From Isoetes taiwanensis (Eukaryota; Streptophyta; Lycopodiopsida; Isoetales; Isoetaceae), in NCBI GenBank assembly GCA_021234155.1, contig JAJEKV010000158.1, positions 85,318-149,317 of the forward strand: DNA of 64,000 nt, in the 5' to 3' direction. A program made the translations under genes and the position numbers. The notes under the pieces are model-generated. The model made no database searches, had not been told where the DNA came from, and saw only the letters and a program-made list of their open reading frames with translations. Positions 32,170 through 42,179 of this stretch are shown piece by piece (positions within the stretch are counted from its first letter, which is position 1; each line of letters begins with the position of its first letter).

Positions 32170-34947
32170 CATCACACTCTTTCTTTTTTTTACATGTTTG
32201 AGTCATCGGACAAACTTACATTTTGCAGCAAGATCAGGATGCATCTCATCCTCCGACTCATTTAATCCACGATCACTTGAGCCTTCATCCTCGGCTTCAC
32301 TCTCAAAGCGGATGTACTCGAGCGATCTTCTTCCTCACTTTGTCTACAAGTGAGTCCTCATCATCATCTTTTTGGCCACCTTTCTAGGTTGTTTGTCTAA
32401 TCCACATGTTGACCTTATTAAAGTTTGAGTGACCATCGTAACTTATTAGCGGCCCAGTCGAGAACAAAGTCATATGCAAGAACCTTCACTTGAGATAGAT
32501 CTATGACAGTGATGCTTGCTTTGGACTTTGCTCTCTTTCCCACTCTGTTTTTACCATCTCCAAAGTATAACTCCCACTTGAAAGCACCGGCGACATTTGT
32601 TCTCATCGGTGCACTTTTAGTTAATTAGAATTCCATCCTCTCTTGTTACCTCGATTGCTTTCTAGCGAGCGGCTTCCCGGACTCATCATTATCGGTGGGA
32701 CAGCTATGAGCATTCCTTTACGAATCTACGAGACCGAACGGATACTCGAGCAACTTGTTGTCTTTGTGCGTCTGGGGCGATGTACATGACTTCTGTCATC
32801 TTCATCTGAGCTAGCCAATATCTCTACATGTTCCTCTTGATTATCAACTTGCGGGGAGAGTTTGCCTAGATGGCGATTGAATATGGCGGTCTTGACCTTG
32901 TAATGAAACTTGCAAAATATCACGTTCTTGAGAAAAAGCGAGGCCACCATAAAGCATCTGCCTCCCCAAAGTGGTTGAAACCTGTTGAATACTTGTCTCA
33001 ATAAAATCAATGATTTGCTTGAGTCAAATGCTCTTCCCTCCTTTTTACTCTTTGTGATTTCTTTCAAGCTTTTTAGAGGCATTTGCTCTGCGAGAGAGCA
33101 TGGAACTAGTATTGGGGATGGTGCGAATCAATTGAATACAACTGCTGGGCTGCCTTTGCAAAGATGTGGCATATTTCTTTCCTTGTAAGATGGCCCCGCC
33201 ATCTACAAGTGAAATTTTGATCGATGCTGAAATGTAATATTTCTCAAAGGGCTCAATAACCACGGTGACCAGTTGATCTCTTGAAAAATCCATTCTTTGA
33301 AATCATAAGTTTCTTCCAACAACTCGATGTCGGGCGAGGATTGTAGGAATCTTGGATAACCTCAATCATTCTTTGGTAGGCTGAGAGCTTTTTTTTTTCG
33401 TGCAAGGCGTTTAGAGAACCTCTTGAACATCGATCAATTTGGTCGTGTGTGTATGACCAACAAAGGGAAACCAATCTTCACCTTCTTGAAGATTTGTTTC
33501 TCTACTAACATAACCTGATGTAAGCAAACAACGCTGATTCTTATTTTCCCTTGTCGTGTTGTCTAGTGAAGATCTGAGAACCGGTGGTATATGTTCTAGA
33601 TTGGAAAGAAGCTTATTCAATATTGTGATAGTGAGATTTGGATCAGCATGAATGTTTGGATAATTCAAAAATGCCTTGCAAGATAGTTTTCCATTAAATA
33701 CCATAGCACCAACAACATGCGGATGTATGAAATCTTCTTATTTGACATCCTTAGGCACATTGACAAAATGTGGTAGGGTGGTCTTCTTACGGTCCATTCC
33801 ATCAATAACAAGCGATCGTAGTTGAGTGGTTGTTCGATTAACTTTCTTCCTATGTTTTGTCAATTTTCTCCTTTCCAAAGATTGTTGTTCTCTGTGCATT
33901 CGGTTTCTCCTTCAATGCATCCGAAATGAAAATATGTTTAGGAAAAAACCTACTTTTTAAGTAGAACTAGGCAAGAACAAATCACGGAAGCTTACTTTTA
34001 GTGTGAAGTGTCCTTGCATTTTGTCTCGAGCTTTTAATTGAGCATGTAGCACAAACAGACATCCTATGCTTTCTAGGAATGGGCCTTGAGAAAACTCTTT
34101 TTCGAGCCACGATGTAAAGTAAAGAGTAGCGAGACAAAGCGTTCTCAACCTCAACACACATCTCCTTATAATTATAAGTAGACTTCTTGTTTCGTGAAAT
34201 TGTCACTCAAGTGGTACATAGGGCTATTAGGGAGTTTCTCACAAGACTCCTTAAAGAAACCTTCCATCCGGAGACACATTGAAGGGCATGAATTCTGGTT
34301 ATGCCTCTGAATGGCGATGAGTCATTAATGCTGGATTCTTGTCAAGCCTTTTCTTTAGGCGGTCAAGTAAATCTGTTGCCTAAAGCATGAATCAATTTGA
34401 AGGCCGTTTGACCGGACGGTGTGGCCACCGGTGTGTAAGTAAACTTCTCACCATCATCGGCCTAATATTGAAGGCTAAAGTAGCCCCTTTGGTCTAGCGA
34501 GTCATTGAAGCTGTAACTATCACGAATCAACCTCAATTCCTTTAGTCAATCTTAAGCAAACAACGTTGAGAACAACGATTAACTTTGTATGTGTTGCCCA
34601 TAAGTGAGCCTCGTCCATGAGTTTCTTTCTTCTAACAGTTGTACATGCTTTCTTGTGTAAGTTACGCTTAAGATTCTTACTTGGGGGCTTTGAATTCGAA
34701 CATAGAGTCTTGTGGCTTTGGTAGGTCCTCGTCACGAGACATCAACATGAGGTGTTTCTTCGTCTAAGAGATCAACTTGAGGTGTACTTGTAGATGCTGA
34801 TAGGTTTGGTGTGTGCAAGTCACGAGGGGTGCTTTCCCTCTCCCTAGGAAAAAAGTAATCGAGGTTGGTGGCGTAGTTGACCAGCTCTGAAGTGTCGTGA
34901 AAGCAGGGGTTGCATGTCATTGTTGCTCCCACTTGTTGTAGTACCAT
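32170..34947 (-). pseudogene. DUF7869-type protein, decayed multi-copy gene
   Basis: The minus-strand blocks fit one long protein. About 34130-33980: PRKHRMSVCATC, a Cys motif. About 33815-33740: VIDGMDRKKTTLPHFVNVPK, then a stop and HVVGAMVFNGKLSCKAFLNY. About 33660-33560: NLTITILNKLLSNLEHIPPV and LDNTTRENKNQR. About 33450: VGHTHDQIDR, in two frames. Then KKKLSAYQRMIEVIQDSYNP, then GGAILQGKKYATSLQRQPS (about 33200). The C-terminal part (32170-32606) has SQVKVLAYDFVLDWAANKL and an acidic tail. LDNT..ENKN followed by VGHTHD.ID is what I know from DUF7869 proteins, whose function is not established; the spaced acidic residues suggest an RNase H-like fold. At least four frame changes or stops make this copy inactive. 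I cannot define the ends of any carrier element. Confidence 0.65.
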
Positions 34948-35065
34948 TTAGCGAAATTGATGGAGTTGGCGTGATTTGCCTCGGGGATTTAGCCTATGGT
35001 GGACTAAGGGCGGCGTACTAAAATGAAGTGGAGGAGGTAGTCGACCTCTCTAGGGCTGTGGTGGA

Positions 35066-35497
35066 TTAAAAGCGCATTGGTGGGGGCAAGCGTTCGGGGG
35101 CGGTGTGGTGGAGTAAATTGAGCGGTGGTGGAAGCCGGGGTGGTGCGTCTTTGAGTAAGATCCAGCAGTGGGGTTTGAATGCTCCAGGCAGAATTTCCGG
35201 GGCTACTTTCGGGTATGGAGTTGAGGGGGTGTGAATGTCGCTGCGGGGAGGAAGCTGCCGAAACGGGGAGTTGGAGGCTCTGCTTGAGTTCTTTTTCTCG
35301 AGAGCCATACTCGAGAAGGTAGCGTCACCTTTGTATAAATTTATCTGACAGAATAGCGAGATGGTAAAGTTTACAGGATGGTATAAATTTACTCTGAGAG
35401 AAGGCAAACTTGTAAGTACCGGTACATATAAATTTATCTGAGATGGTATAAATTTGTCTGAGAGGAGAAGACAGGTATAAATTGTCACAGCTTCCAC
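35066..35497 (-). CDS. hypothetical Pro-rich frame overlapping the palindrome array
   Basis: A 143-codon minus-strand frame. Its first part is built from the local palindromic repeats, which is why N-L-Y and I-N-L-Y recur. An internal Met at about 35308 would give an 80-residue Ser/Pro/Arg-rich peptide without recognised domain. I regard the N-terminal part as repeat sequence, not protein, and doubt the whole frame. Confidence 0.15.
   Translation of the reverse strand: MEAVTIYTCLLLSDKFIPSQINLYVPVLTSLPSLRVNLYHPVNFTISLFCQINLYKGDATFSSMALEKKNSSRASNSPFRQLPPRSDIHTPSTPYPKVAPEILPGAFKPHCWILLKDAPPRLPPPLNLLHHTAPERLPPPMRF
35334..35486. repeat. palindrome array, cluster 1 (5 copies)
   Basis: TATAAATTT cores start at 35334, 35382, 35427, 35447 and 35476. 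Most carry the right-hand extension ATCTGAC, GTCTGAG or ACTCTGAG instead of the full palindrome. Confidence 0.9.
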
Positions 35498-35748
35498 CAG
35501 ACACTTATATTGGAATCTTTATGGAAGCACGCTATCTGAAAGCGGCATAGCGAGGTACTTAAGCGGCAAAGCGGCCACCTATTTTCCATATCACAGCGGC
35601 TAAGTCGAAGGCGCTCGCGGTCCATATATATACCCCTCTTATTTGCTCTCGGAACCTCTACGCTAGTTCATACGGTCATGCCACGTAAGTCTACTTTCCG
35701 TCTTGTTTTAGTTTCTCTTTTGTTTTAATCTGTTAGAGTGTAAGCCCC

Positions 35749-35981
35749 CGGTATAAATTTATACCGAGATGATTCTGGATCGGTATAAATTTATCGCCTT
35801 GTGCTTCGGCGGTATAAATTTATACCGCTCCTCGAGCACTGGGGCGGTATAAATCCTCAATTGACACTCGGTATAAATTTATAGGCTCGCGATCCAGCGG
35901 TATAAATTTATGCGATCACGTTATCTGGAGGCGGTATAAATTTATACATTTCGTTAACAAAACAGTATAAATTTATACCCG
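35749..35981. repeat. palindrome array, cluster 2 (8 copies)
   Basis: Cores at about 35752, 35783, 35812, 35848, 35872, 35900, 35934 and 35965. Full copies read CGGTATAAATTTATACCG. Spacing is 24-36 bp, averaging about 30. The 10-20 bp between cores are unique and relatively GC-rich, as in GAGATGATTCTGGAT and CTCCTCGAGCACTGGGG. Confidence 0.95.
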
Positions 35982-36003
35982 TTTCAGAATTATTTCAGAT
36001 TTT

Positions 36004-36720
36004 GATGTCGATTGCTCCTTGAATGGTCCCAAACCTTAATATTTTTCGTAATATTGTTGTGTTTCCGGCTTAAATGACACAAATAAAGTGTTAATTTAGT
36101 GTGGATTTTATGCCCTTTCATCCTCTTTTTCTCTTTGTTTTTGTGTTTCAAAAACTCGAAAAAGGTTAATATTCTTAATGTAAAAATGGTTTTTTTGCGC
36201 GTTTTCCAGCCCTAAGATCAAGTTTGTGCTCGTGGGTCATCATCAAAGGCTGCACCACGAGCCCACGGACTTATGAACTAAAGGATCGGACTTGAGTGCG
36301 TCCACGGGGCGCAAGAGAGCAAACCCAGCGTCACGTACCTTTACTTGTGCAATAAATCGGGGAAGGGCAAGTTCAAGTCGATGATTATTACCCTGCTTTG
36401 GCGAAATTATGAAACTTGTTGCTTCTGAGAGAGCGATGATGAAGTTCTAATGCGGTGCAACCATGACAAGGGCCCGTCTACTATGTTCTGAATACTAGAA
36501 TGTTTAAAATAAGCATGTGCAAGCCTAAAGGCGTGCCACGATTACATTTCGGACAATTACAAAACGGCTTTGTAAGTTATTCTTAGGTGCTTTCCGTATA
36601 AATTTATACCATCGGTCTCTTAACATAACCACTGCATTACGGGACGTAGTAGAAATTTTGATGTCAATAGTCTTTGTCTTGACGAAAAAAGTGTTGGTCA
36701 AGGGTCTATGGTACCCCCCG
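36004..36720. other. unassigned spacer within the palindrome region
   Basis: No recognisable gene. One solitary palindrome copy lies at 36596-36610 (GTATAAATTTATACC). Confidence 0.5.
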
Positions 36721-36721
36721 T

Positions 36722-36905
36722 AGTATCGAAGAGGAAGTAGTAGAGGAAGAGGTAGAGGTAGAGGAAGAGGAAGAGGGAAGAGGAAGAGGAGGAAAGGAAG
36801 AGGAAGAGGAGGAACCGGTCAACACAAAGGGAAAGGGTAGGAAGCATTCCACAGTACTAGATACACGACCTCCTACCAAGAAAAATCTAGAAAAACAAAG
36901 CCCTT
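36722..36905 (+). CDS. acidic-repeat frame of unknown protein, fragment
   Basis: From about 36722 a GAAGAG/GAGGAA-rich stretch encodes a run of Glu with Val, then Gly/Arg, then a basic end with KGKGRKHSTVLDTRPPTKKN. Acidic-then-basic stretches occur in nuclear proteins, but as it ends in a stop at 36905 and has no clear start, it may equally be a purine-rich microsatellite. It lies between palindrome clusters. Confidence 0.25.
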
Positions 36906-37199
36906 GACTATAGAGGTCGTGAAGCTCTTGAAGGCTCTGGAGGCGGAGACATCGTTGTGAAGCCCTTGAGATAAGTCAAGTGCTATTCTCAAGCGGGTTA
37001 ATGAAACCAAACTGCTCAAACAAACCATTTCTTTGACACTAAGCACTATCAAGAGGCCACCAAAAAAATGAAGATGGAATTCAGTCTTTGCGGTCCGAAA
37101 GTTGTCTGCAGCACATGTGGCCATTCTTAAGCAAAGAATGAGAAGAAATCCTCATGCGCATGTGTCGCCTCTAGTTGTTATGGTTGATAGAAGTCAATG

Positions 37200-37564
37200 C
37201 AATCGATTGCGGGATTACAAAAAGCGAGACTTGAAGATTACACCTACTACGTCCTTGGAGGCACCACGGCTACAAGGCTAGAAAAGAACTCTCAAAGGAG
37301 GAAACCCGTAGCGAGGTGTGGAAAAGCGTGGAAGCCCATATTTACGTGGGTATCACAGGGCGAAGAGGCAAAAGTCATTCCGTAAGTCACAATCTTGACA
37401 ATGACTTTCGGTTAAAAATGAGCCTAATAGATAAGATCGATTCATGCATCGAGTGCGTGGAGTTCAAACAAATGCATGGAGAGGACTTCAAAAAGCGGAA
37501 GAATAAGCTTCAAGAGCTTGAGAAGCCTGTGTGTGACAGTGTTGCACGAGCTATGATTCGATAA
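37200..37564 (+). pseudogene. fragmented frames, unknown
   Basis: The frame ending at 37562 contains DFRLKMSLIDKIDSCIECVE and KQMHGEDFKKRKNKLQELEK followed by PVCDSVARAM. The pattern of a helical pair with a Cys-Pro-like ending loosely recalls the C-terminal lid of Hsp70 proteins, but the match is weak and no other Hsp70 block is nearby. I prefer to call it unknown. Confidence 0.2.
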
Positions 37565-37701
37565 AGAAGCCCATTATGGCTGTCAAACAATCGATAACTA
37601 CTTTCATTTCGCTTTGAGGAGATGGTCAAGTAAGTAAAAGATTCAATTCAATCTTTTGTAGTATGTTTAGCGTGGTTAGAATCTTGTAGTAGCCTCTTGA
37701 C

Positions 37702-37890
37702 GGTATAAATTCATACCGTGCACTGGCATGGTATAAATTTATCAGGTGCTGCTGTGGTATAAATTTATCTAGTGTGCTGTGTGATATAAATTTATACAGT
37801 GCTGATCGTGATATAAATTTATACGTGCACGGTGTGCGGTATAAATTTATGACGAGCGCCGCGGTATAAATTTATGTATAAATTTATATC
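37702..37890. repeat. palindrome array, cluster 3 (8 copies)
   Basis: Cores at 37704, 37732, 37758, 37785, 37812, 37840, 37865 and 37877. Spacing is 25-28 bp except the last pair. Copies vary at the flanking two bases (GGTATAAATT, GATATAAATT), while the central TATAAATTTAT is kept in nearly all. Confidence 0.95.
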
Positions 37891-37899
37891 GTGTGTTAA

Positions 37900-38935
37900 T
37901 CGCCGTGCCCATCCTCTTCGCCATTCAGCACTAAACTTCGTTTGACCAGTTTTACGGTGTGGGATCTTCAAGAAAAAATTTTTGTATGTTGAAGATGGGG
38001 AGCTCAAAGAACAAGCTAAAGCCTTGGGAAAGAAACCAAAGAAAGGTGGTGAATCAAAACAAAAAATATGAGCATTGTACCACGGCCTTGATTCTGAGGG
38101 TCTTAAAAACAAAAGAAATATTTGTTACTTTGTTGGAAAAAGTAGTTGCCAAAAGAATTCACATTAGGCGAGATGGCCAAGGAAGCTAAAGCGTAAGCCT
38201 CACTTGCTATGCCATGTTTTTTCTACCTTTTTTTGTCTTACAATATTTTTCCCTTTGCGATCGAGGAAAGACATTGTCACTTGCGGGAGTTAATGAAGCA
38301 GCTCAACCTAGAAGGCGGGAGGGTGCAAACTTTTTGTACCCAAGTTGTACCACAGGCGGTATCATCGGAGAAACTGTGATTAACCCGATGCATTTGGGTA
38401 AGTTTTACCAAAAAAAAATATGTTATGTGTTTGTGCCTTTGTCTCACATTACTCTTCTGAGAACAAGAAGAAGGGGCTACCTTTGGATTTTTGAACCTGG
38501 TTCGTAGGGCCAAGGAAGAGAGGCAAAGGTTAAAGGCAATTGAGCAGGGGGTAGAGAGGTCGCCACTTCAGTTTTATTTGTACATATGAGATTTACCACA
38601 TTTAGTCGGGGCGTCAATCTGGGGTTGTTGAGGTGATTGTACAAGGTGGGGACTCTTTTAGACAAGCAACATTTTACATTATGCATTGCGAGATATTCCT
38701 TATGGATTTAAAATAAAGGATAAGCGCTTTTGATGAGGAGGCTTTCACTCACGTGCAAGTCCGGTCTTTCTGGATAGCCTCAAAGAAGTCACGACATCGA
38801 AAGCGGAGGGTCATCATTTTCATTCGACCTTGAGGGCGATGTCGGTGCTTAAACCTATGGGAGGCGGTGATGCATGTGCCCGGCAGCTGCGTTTGGTAAG
38901 CTTCACAATTGCGTTTTTTGTTTCACGGTAACTCC
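37900..38935. other. unassigned sequence between palindrome clusters
   Basis: Short frames only. 37959-38189 gives a Lys-rich stretch and 38214-38507 a short hydrophobic one. Neither resembles a known family. Confidence 0.45.
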
Positions 38936-38937
38936 AC

Positions 38938-39105
38938 GGTATAAATTTATACCACATACATCTTAAGGTTTAAATTTTAAAATTTGGAACAATAGTGGTA
39001 TAAATTTATCTGACAAGGCAATGTCGTATAAATTTATCTGACTTCTTGCGCCGTGGTATAAATTTATCTGACAAAGGCAACCGTGGTATAAGTTTATACC
39101 GCCAC
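38938..39105. repeat. palindrome array, cluster 4 (5 copies)
   Basis: Cores at 38940, 38999, 39027, 39057 and 39087. The first and last are nearly full palindromes; the middle three end in TTTATCTGAC. Spacing between the last four is 28-30 bp. A further copy with TTTGCTCTGAG lies at about 39826. Confidence 0.95.
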
Positions 39106-39849
39106 ACTACTTGGGCTAACTTATTTTCCTTGTTTTCTTTTTACTAATTTCTAATTTCTATATTGCTTGGCGGGGCTTAAAACAAGCGTCAAGGGTCATG
39201 GTGGTGGTCGCGCTTAGTGAGCTTTGTTTGAGCATTTTCATATAGGTTTTCTAGTAGCGGATCGCCAAAAGCCATGGTTCATTTAACCACTTGTGAATGA
39301 AAAGACTCCTCACCAATGCATTTCAGTTTCCCAATTTATTTTACGAGAAATTAAGAGACCCACAATATTAAGTGTGGTGTCTGATATCAATGCAATGACT
39401 TATTAATAATTTAATCTGATGAGTGGTTTTCTGACCTTGGAGGCTGGATCCTAGATGCCTTTTGGATCGAGGCACCACGGTTTGCGTATAGCGAGGCGCC
39501 AATGTCGTCTCCGTCGACATAGACCCAGGATAAAGTAAGCTTCATCGGGACGAGGATAAGCTCTTGGAATCCTTTCACAGTGAAAGCGAGCGGGAGCAAG
39601 AGCGGTGCCAGTGATGCTAAGGGCGCACAGGAAATCGACCTCCACTTACGGGAAGAAGAGATGTAAGGAGGTGGGTTTGTTGACTTGGAGCTGTGGTGCT
39701 AGAGAGCGGAGAAACACTTCATGCCCGATGGGTTTGGAATCGAAGGGCGTCCGCTGGCATTGTAAGCTACGCGAGGCCGGATCCCAAAGTGCAGGAGTCA
39801 CATGGTGGGAAGGAGCCACCTCTCGTATAAATTTGCTCTGAGACGGAGT

Positions 39850-41160
39850 TCTTAGCCACTTTCATTGTAAACTATGTGCTAAATAATATTAATTTATTTT
39901 GATGAAGATTTTTTAAAATGAAAAAAGCTTTGTCTCTCTAACAATGTAATTTGAAACAACTCTTTCTTGCTCGAGTTCCACACTCTTTGTCTTTCGATGT
40001 TTGACTTTTTAGTACTTCTATTAAGCTTGCAAAAAAAAACAAAATCTATATTTCATACATTTTTAACAATAAATACTTCTTGAGTTATCAAAGTTAATGT
40101 CTCTCTCCTTAAAACAAGCATTTTCTCCTTTTAAAATGAAAAGCTTTTAAAAATATTTGCTTTTTTAGGGGGTATCCGAATGCTAATTATCAACAATCTA
40201 TTTTTGTCCCCTATTTTGTGTGTTTTTATGTTTTCAATTTTTATAAAGGAAATCTTTTCAAGCACTTCTTAAGCCAGAAGTGCGTTTTCATTTCTAAACA
40301 ATTTTACTTGACTTTTGCTTTGGTACAAACGTACATGAAGAAGAACATGCTCAAAGGCTGGCTACTTGAGGTCCTTCATTTGGGCAAATACGGACAACCA
40401 AGAAAAACTCTAACAAGAAATGGCTATGAGACGATCTTGCTTGAATCACGTGTGATAAAAATATATTTGAAATTTGAGGGTCCATTGAGTGGCTTTCTAA
40501 AAGCCATCGCACCAAATAATGTTGCCAAAATGCTTACATCATATCTATCATATCATACTGATGCGATTTGGATCATAAAACTTGCGAGAAGCGTGCAATA
40601 GGTTTGCATAATCCCTGGTCGTTCTAAGTGTGACCCATCTTTGGAAACTCCATGTCTTTTACGGTTTGGCTCAGGAGGCGACACATACATAAAGACTCAG
40701 CGAGCTCACGGCGGGGAACAAGCACTTCATGGATTAGCTAAAGAACCAAAGTTTTTTCAAAAGGAAGCGGAATAGAAGCGATGTAGAAGGTCGGCCCGGT
40801 GACCAGCAGCTAAACAACGGAGTGCAAGATAGAGGCTTAGAGAAATGTGGAACTGCTACTGGTTGTGTATGGACAGCTGAATGCTAGTTGAACACACCAA
40901 TCACTTTGCTTTCCGGGCTCTAGATTTAAATTCCAGAATACTGTGTGCTCTGCAAAAACAATGGGATAAAGCAATGGGAGACATTAACTTCTGGGATCAT
41001 TAAAGTTTGCACATTTGAAAACTCAAACCCATCAAGAGGATGAAATTCGAAACTTATTGGTATTGCGAGGAAAAACCAGCGAGCTTATTGTGAGGAGTTT
41101 CTAAAGGGAACTAATTCGAAGAACCTAAAGTAACACCTCTCTCGAGCCTTGCATGCCATA
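39850..41160 (+). other. anonymous sequence with one hypothetical frame
   Basis: The only sizeable frame is 40218-40601 (127 codons), which includes MLKGWLLEVLHLGKYGQPRK and FEGPLSGFLKAIAPNNVAKM. I cannot match it to a family. The rest is AT-rich and non-coding in appearance. Confidence 0.3.
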
Positions 41161-41165
41161 TTCTC

Positions 41166-41189
41166 TTTTTTTTTTTTTTTTTTTTTTTC
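41166..41189. repeat. homopolymer T run, 24 bases
   Basis: Uninterrupted T tract on the plus strand. Reversed, it could be the A tail of a retroposed sequence on the minus strand, but I found no coding to its right that would support this. Confidence 0.9.
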
Positions 41190-41759
41190 AATATGTTACA
41201 TTTTTCAAGGGGTTAGACCATTGTCTAAGCCATAAAACATAATGAAAAGCGTATCTTGCCTCTAGATATACGTATTAGTCGTCGGGTGAAATACACCACA
41301 AAATCATAGCAAAACCTTAGTAAAAGCATGCAAAAATACAAAAGTAACCCCTGTTTATAATGCTAGATATGGGAGGCGTTGTTTTTTGAAGAAGCTGATA
41401 TCGGCAATATATTAAAGAATATGGTGATATGGGGCGTTGTTAACATACATACGTAATTTTACATTGTGTGCATCTGTGTATGAGATTACTTTTACAGGAA
41501 GATCTGAACTTGTCTGCGGAAATGTTGAGATTCTCAATATCGTTTTATTACATCCATAGAAAATATTCATCATTCCATATTGGTATTAACTATTGCAAGA
41601 GAGCGAATCGGCTTTTTCCCAAAAACTACGTAGTTTGTGTACCTTAAAGTTGCTTTTGTAAATTTCCTGTGGTTTGTTAAAGTGTGGCTTTTCCAAAACC
41701 ACTAAATGGGTGTTACCACCCTCTTAACAATGTTCCATTGAGGATGGGGTCTACACACT

Positions 41760-42175
41760 TTCGGGGTTACTTTGGGGATTGGTCGGATCAAGACGGATCG
41801 TTCCCTTGAATCTGGCCGGTTTTCATTTCTTGATGAACCTGCAGTGATCGTGCCACCTGAGGGTCGTACGTTGAGAATCTTTGAAAAGATGCAGGCCGGC
41901 CCACCTTTGCCCGCTTGGCTGCTCGCTGATCAGGCACTATGGAGTGCGGTACATGGTGTATATATTTGTGTGTTTTTGTATTTCATTATATTGGAGCAGG
42001 TTGTCGGTGATTGCGCCCACAGTTTTTCCTGAAACCTTGCCGTCCGGGCGGGGTTTTAATCAGGGTAGTAATCCACTTGTTGCGCTTTTGTATTAGGTCC
42101 CATAGACCGATTGGTCTCGTCAGGGCGATAAAAATACCTTCCTTCCTTCCTTCCTTCCTTCTTCCTTTGTTGCTC
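41760..42175 (+). mobile_element. possible LINE or SINE 3' end with CCTT microsatellite
   Basis: A moderately GC-rich segment, unlike the AT-rich flanks, contains a frame (41772-42032) without recognised domain. It then runs through TTTTGTATTAGGTCCCATAG and GGTCTCGTCAGGGCG and ends in AAAAATA followed by a CCTT tandem repeat at 42137-42168. A GC-richer body ending in a simple-repeat tail is how plant LINE-type retroposons terminate. No reverse transcriptase motif is present, so at most this is a 5'-truncated copy. Confidence 0.35.
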
Positions 42176-42179
42176 TGAT

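Noticed and set aside
37380-37564. Hsp70 C-terminal lid
   Set aside because: Only a loose pattern match; no other Hsp70 motif nearby. Kept as an unknown fragment.
35334-39105. CRISPR-like array
   Set aside because: The repeats are 10-18 bp, variable and palindromic, in a plant-type locus with no cas genes. The spacing is regular, but the unit is too short and too variable for a CRISPR array.
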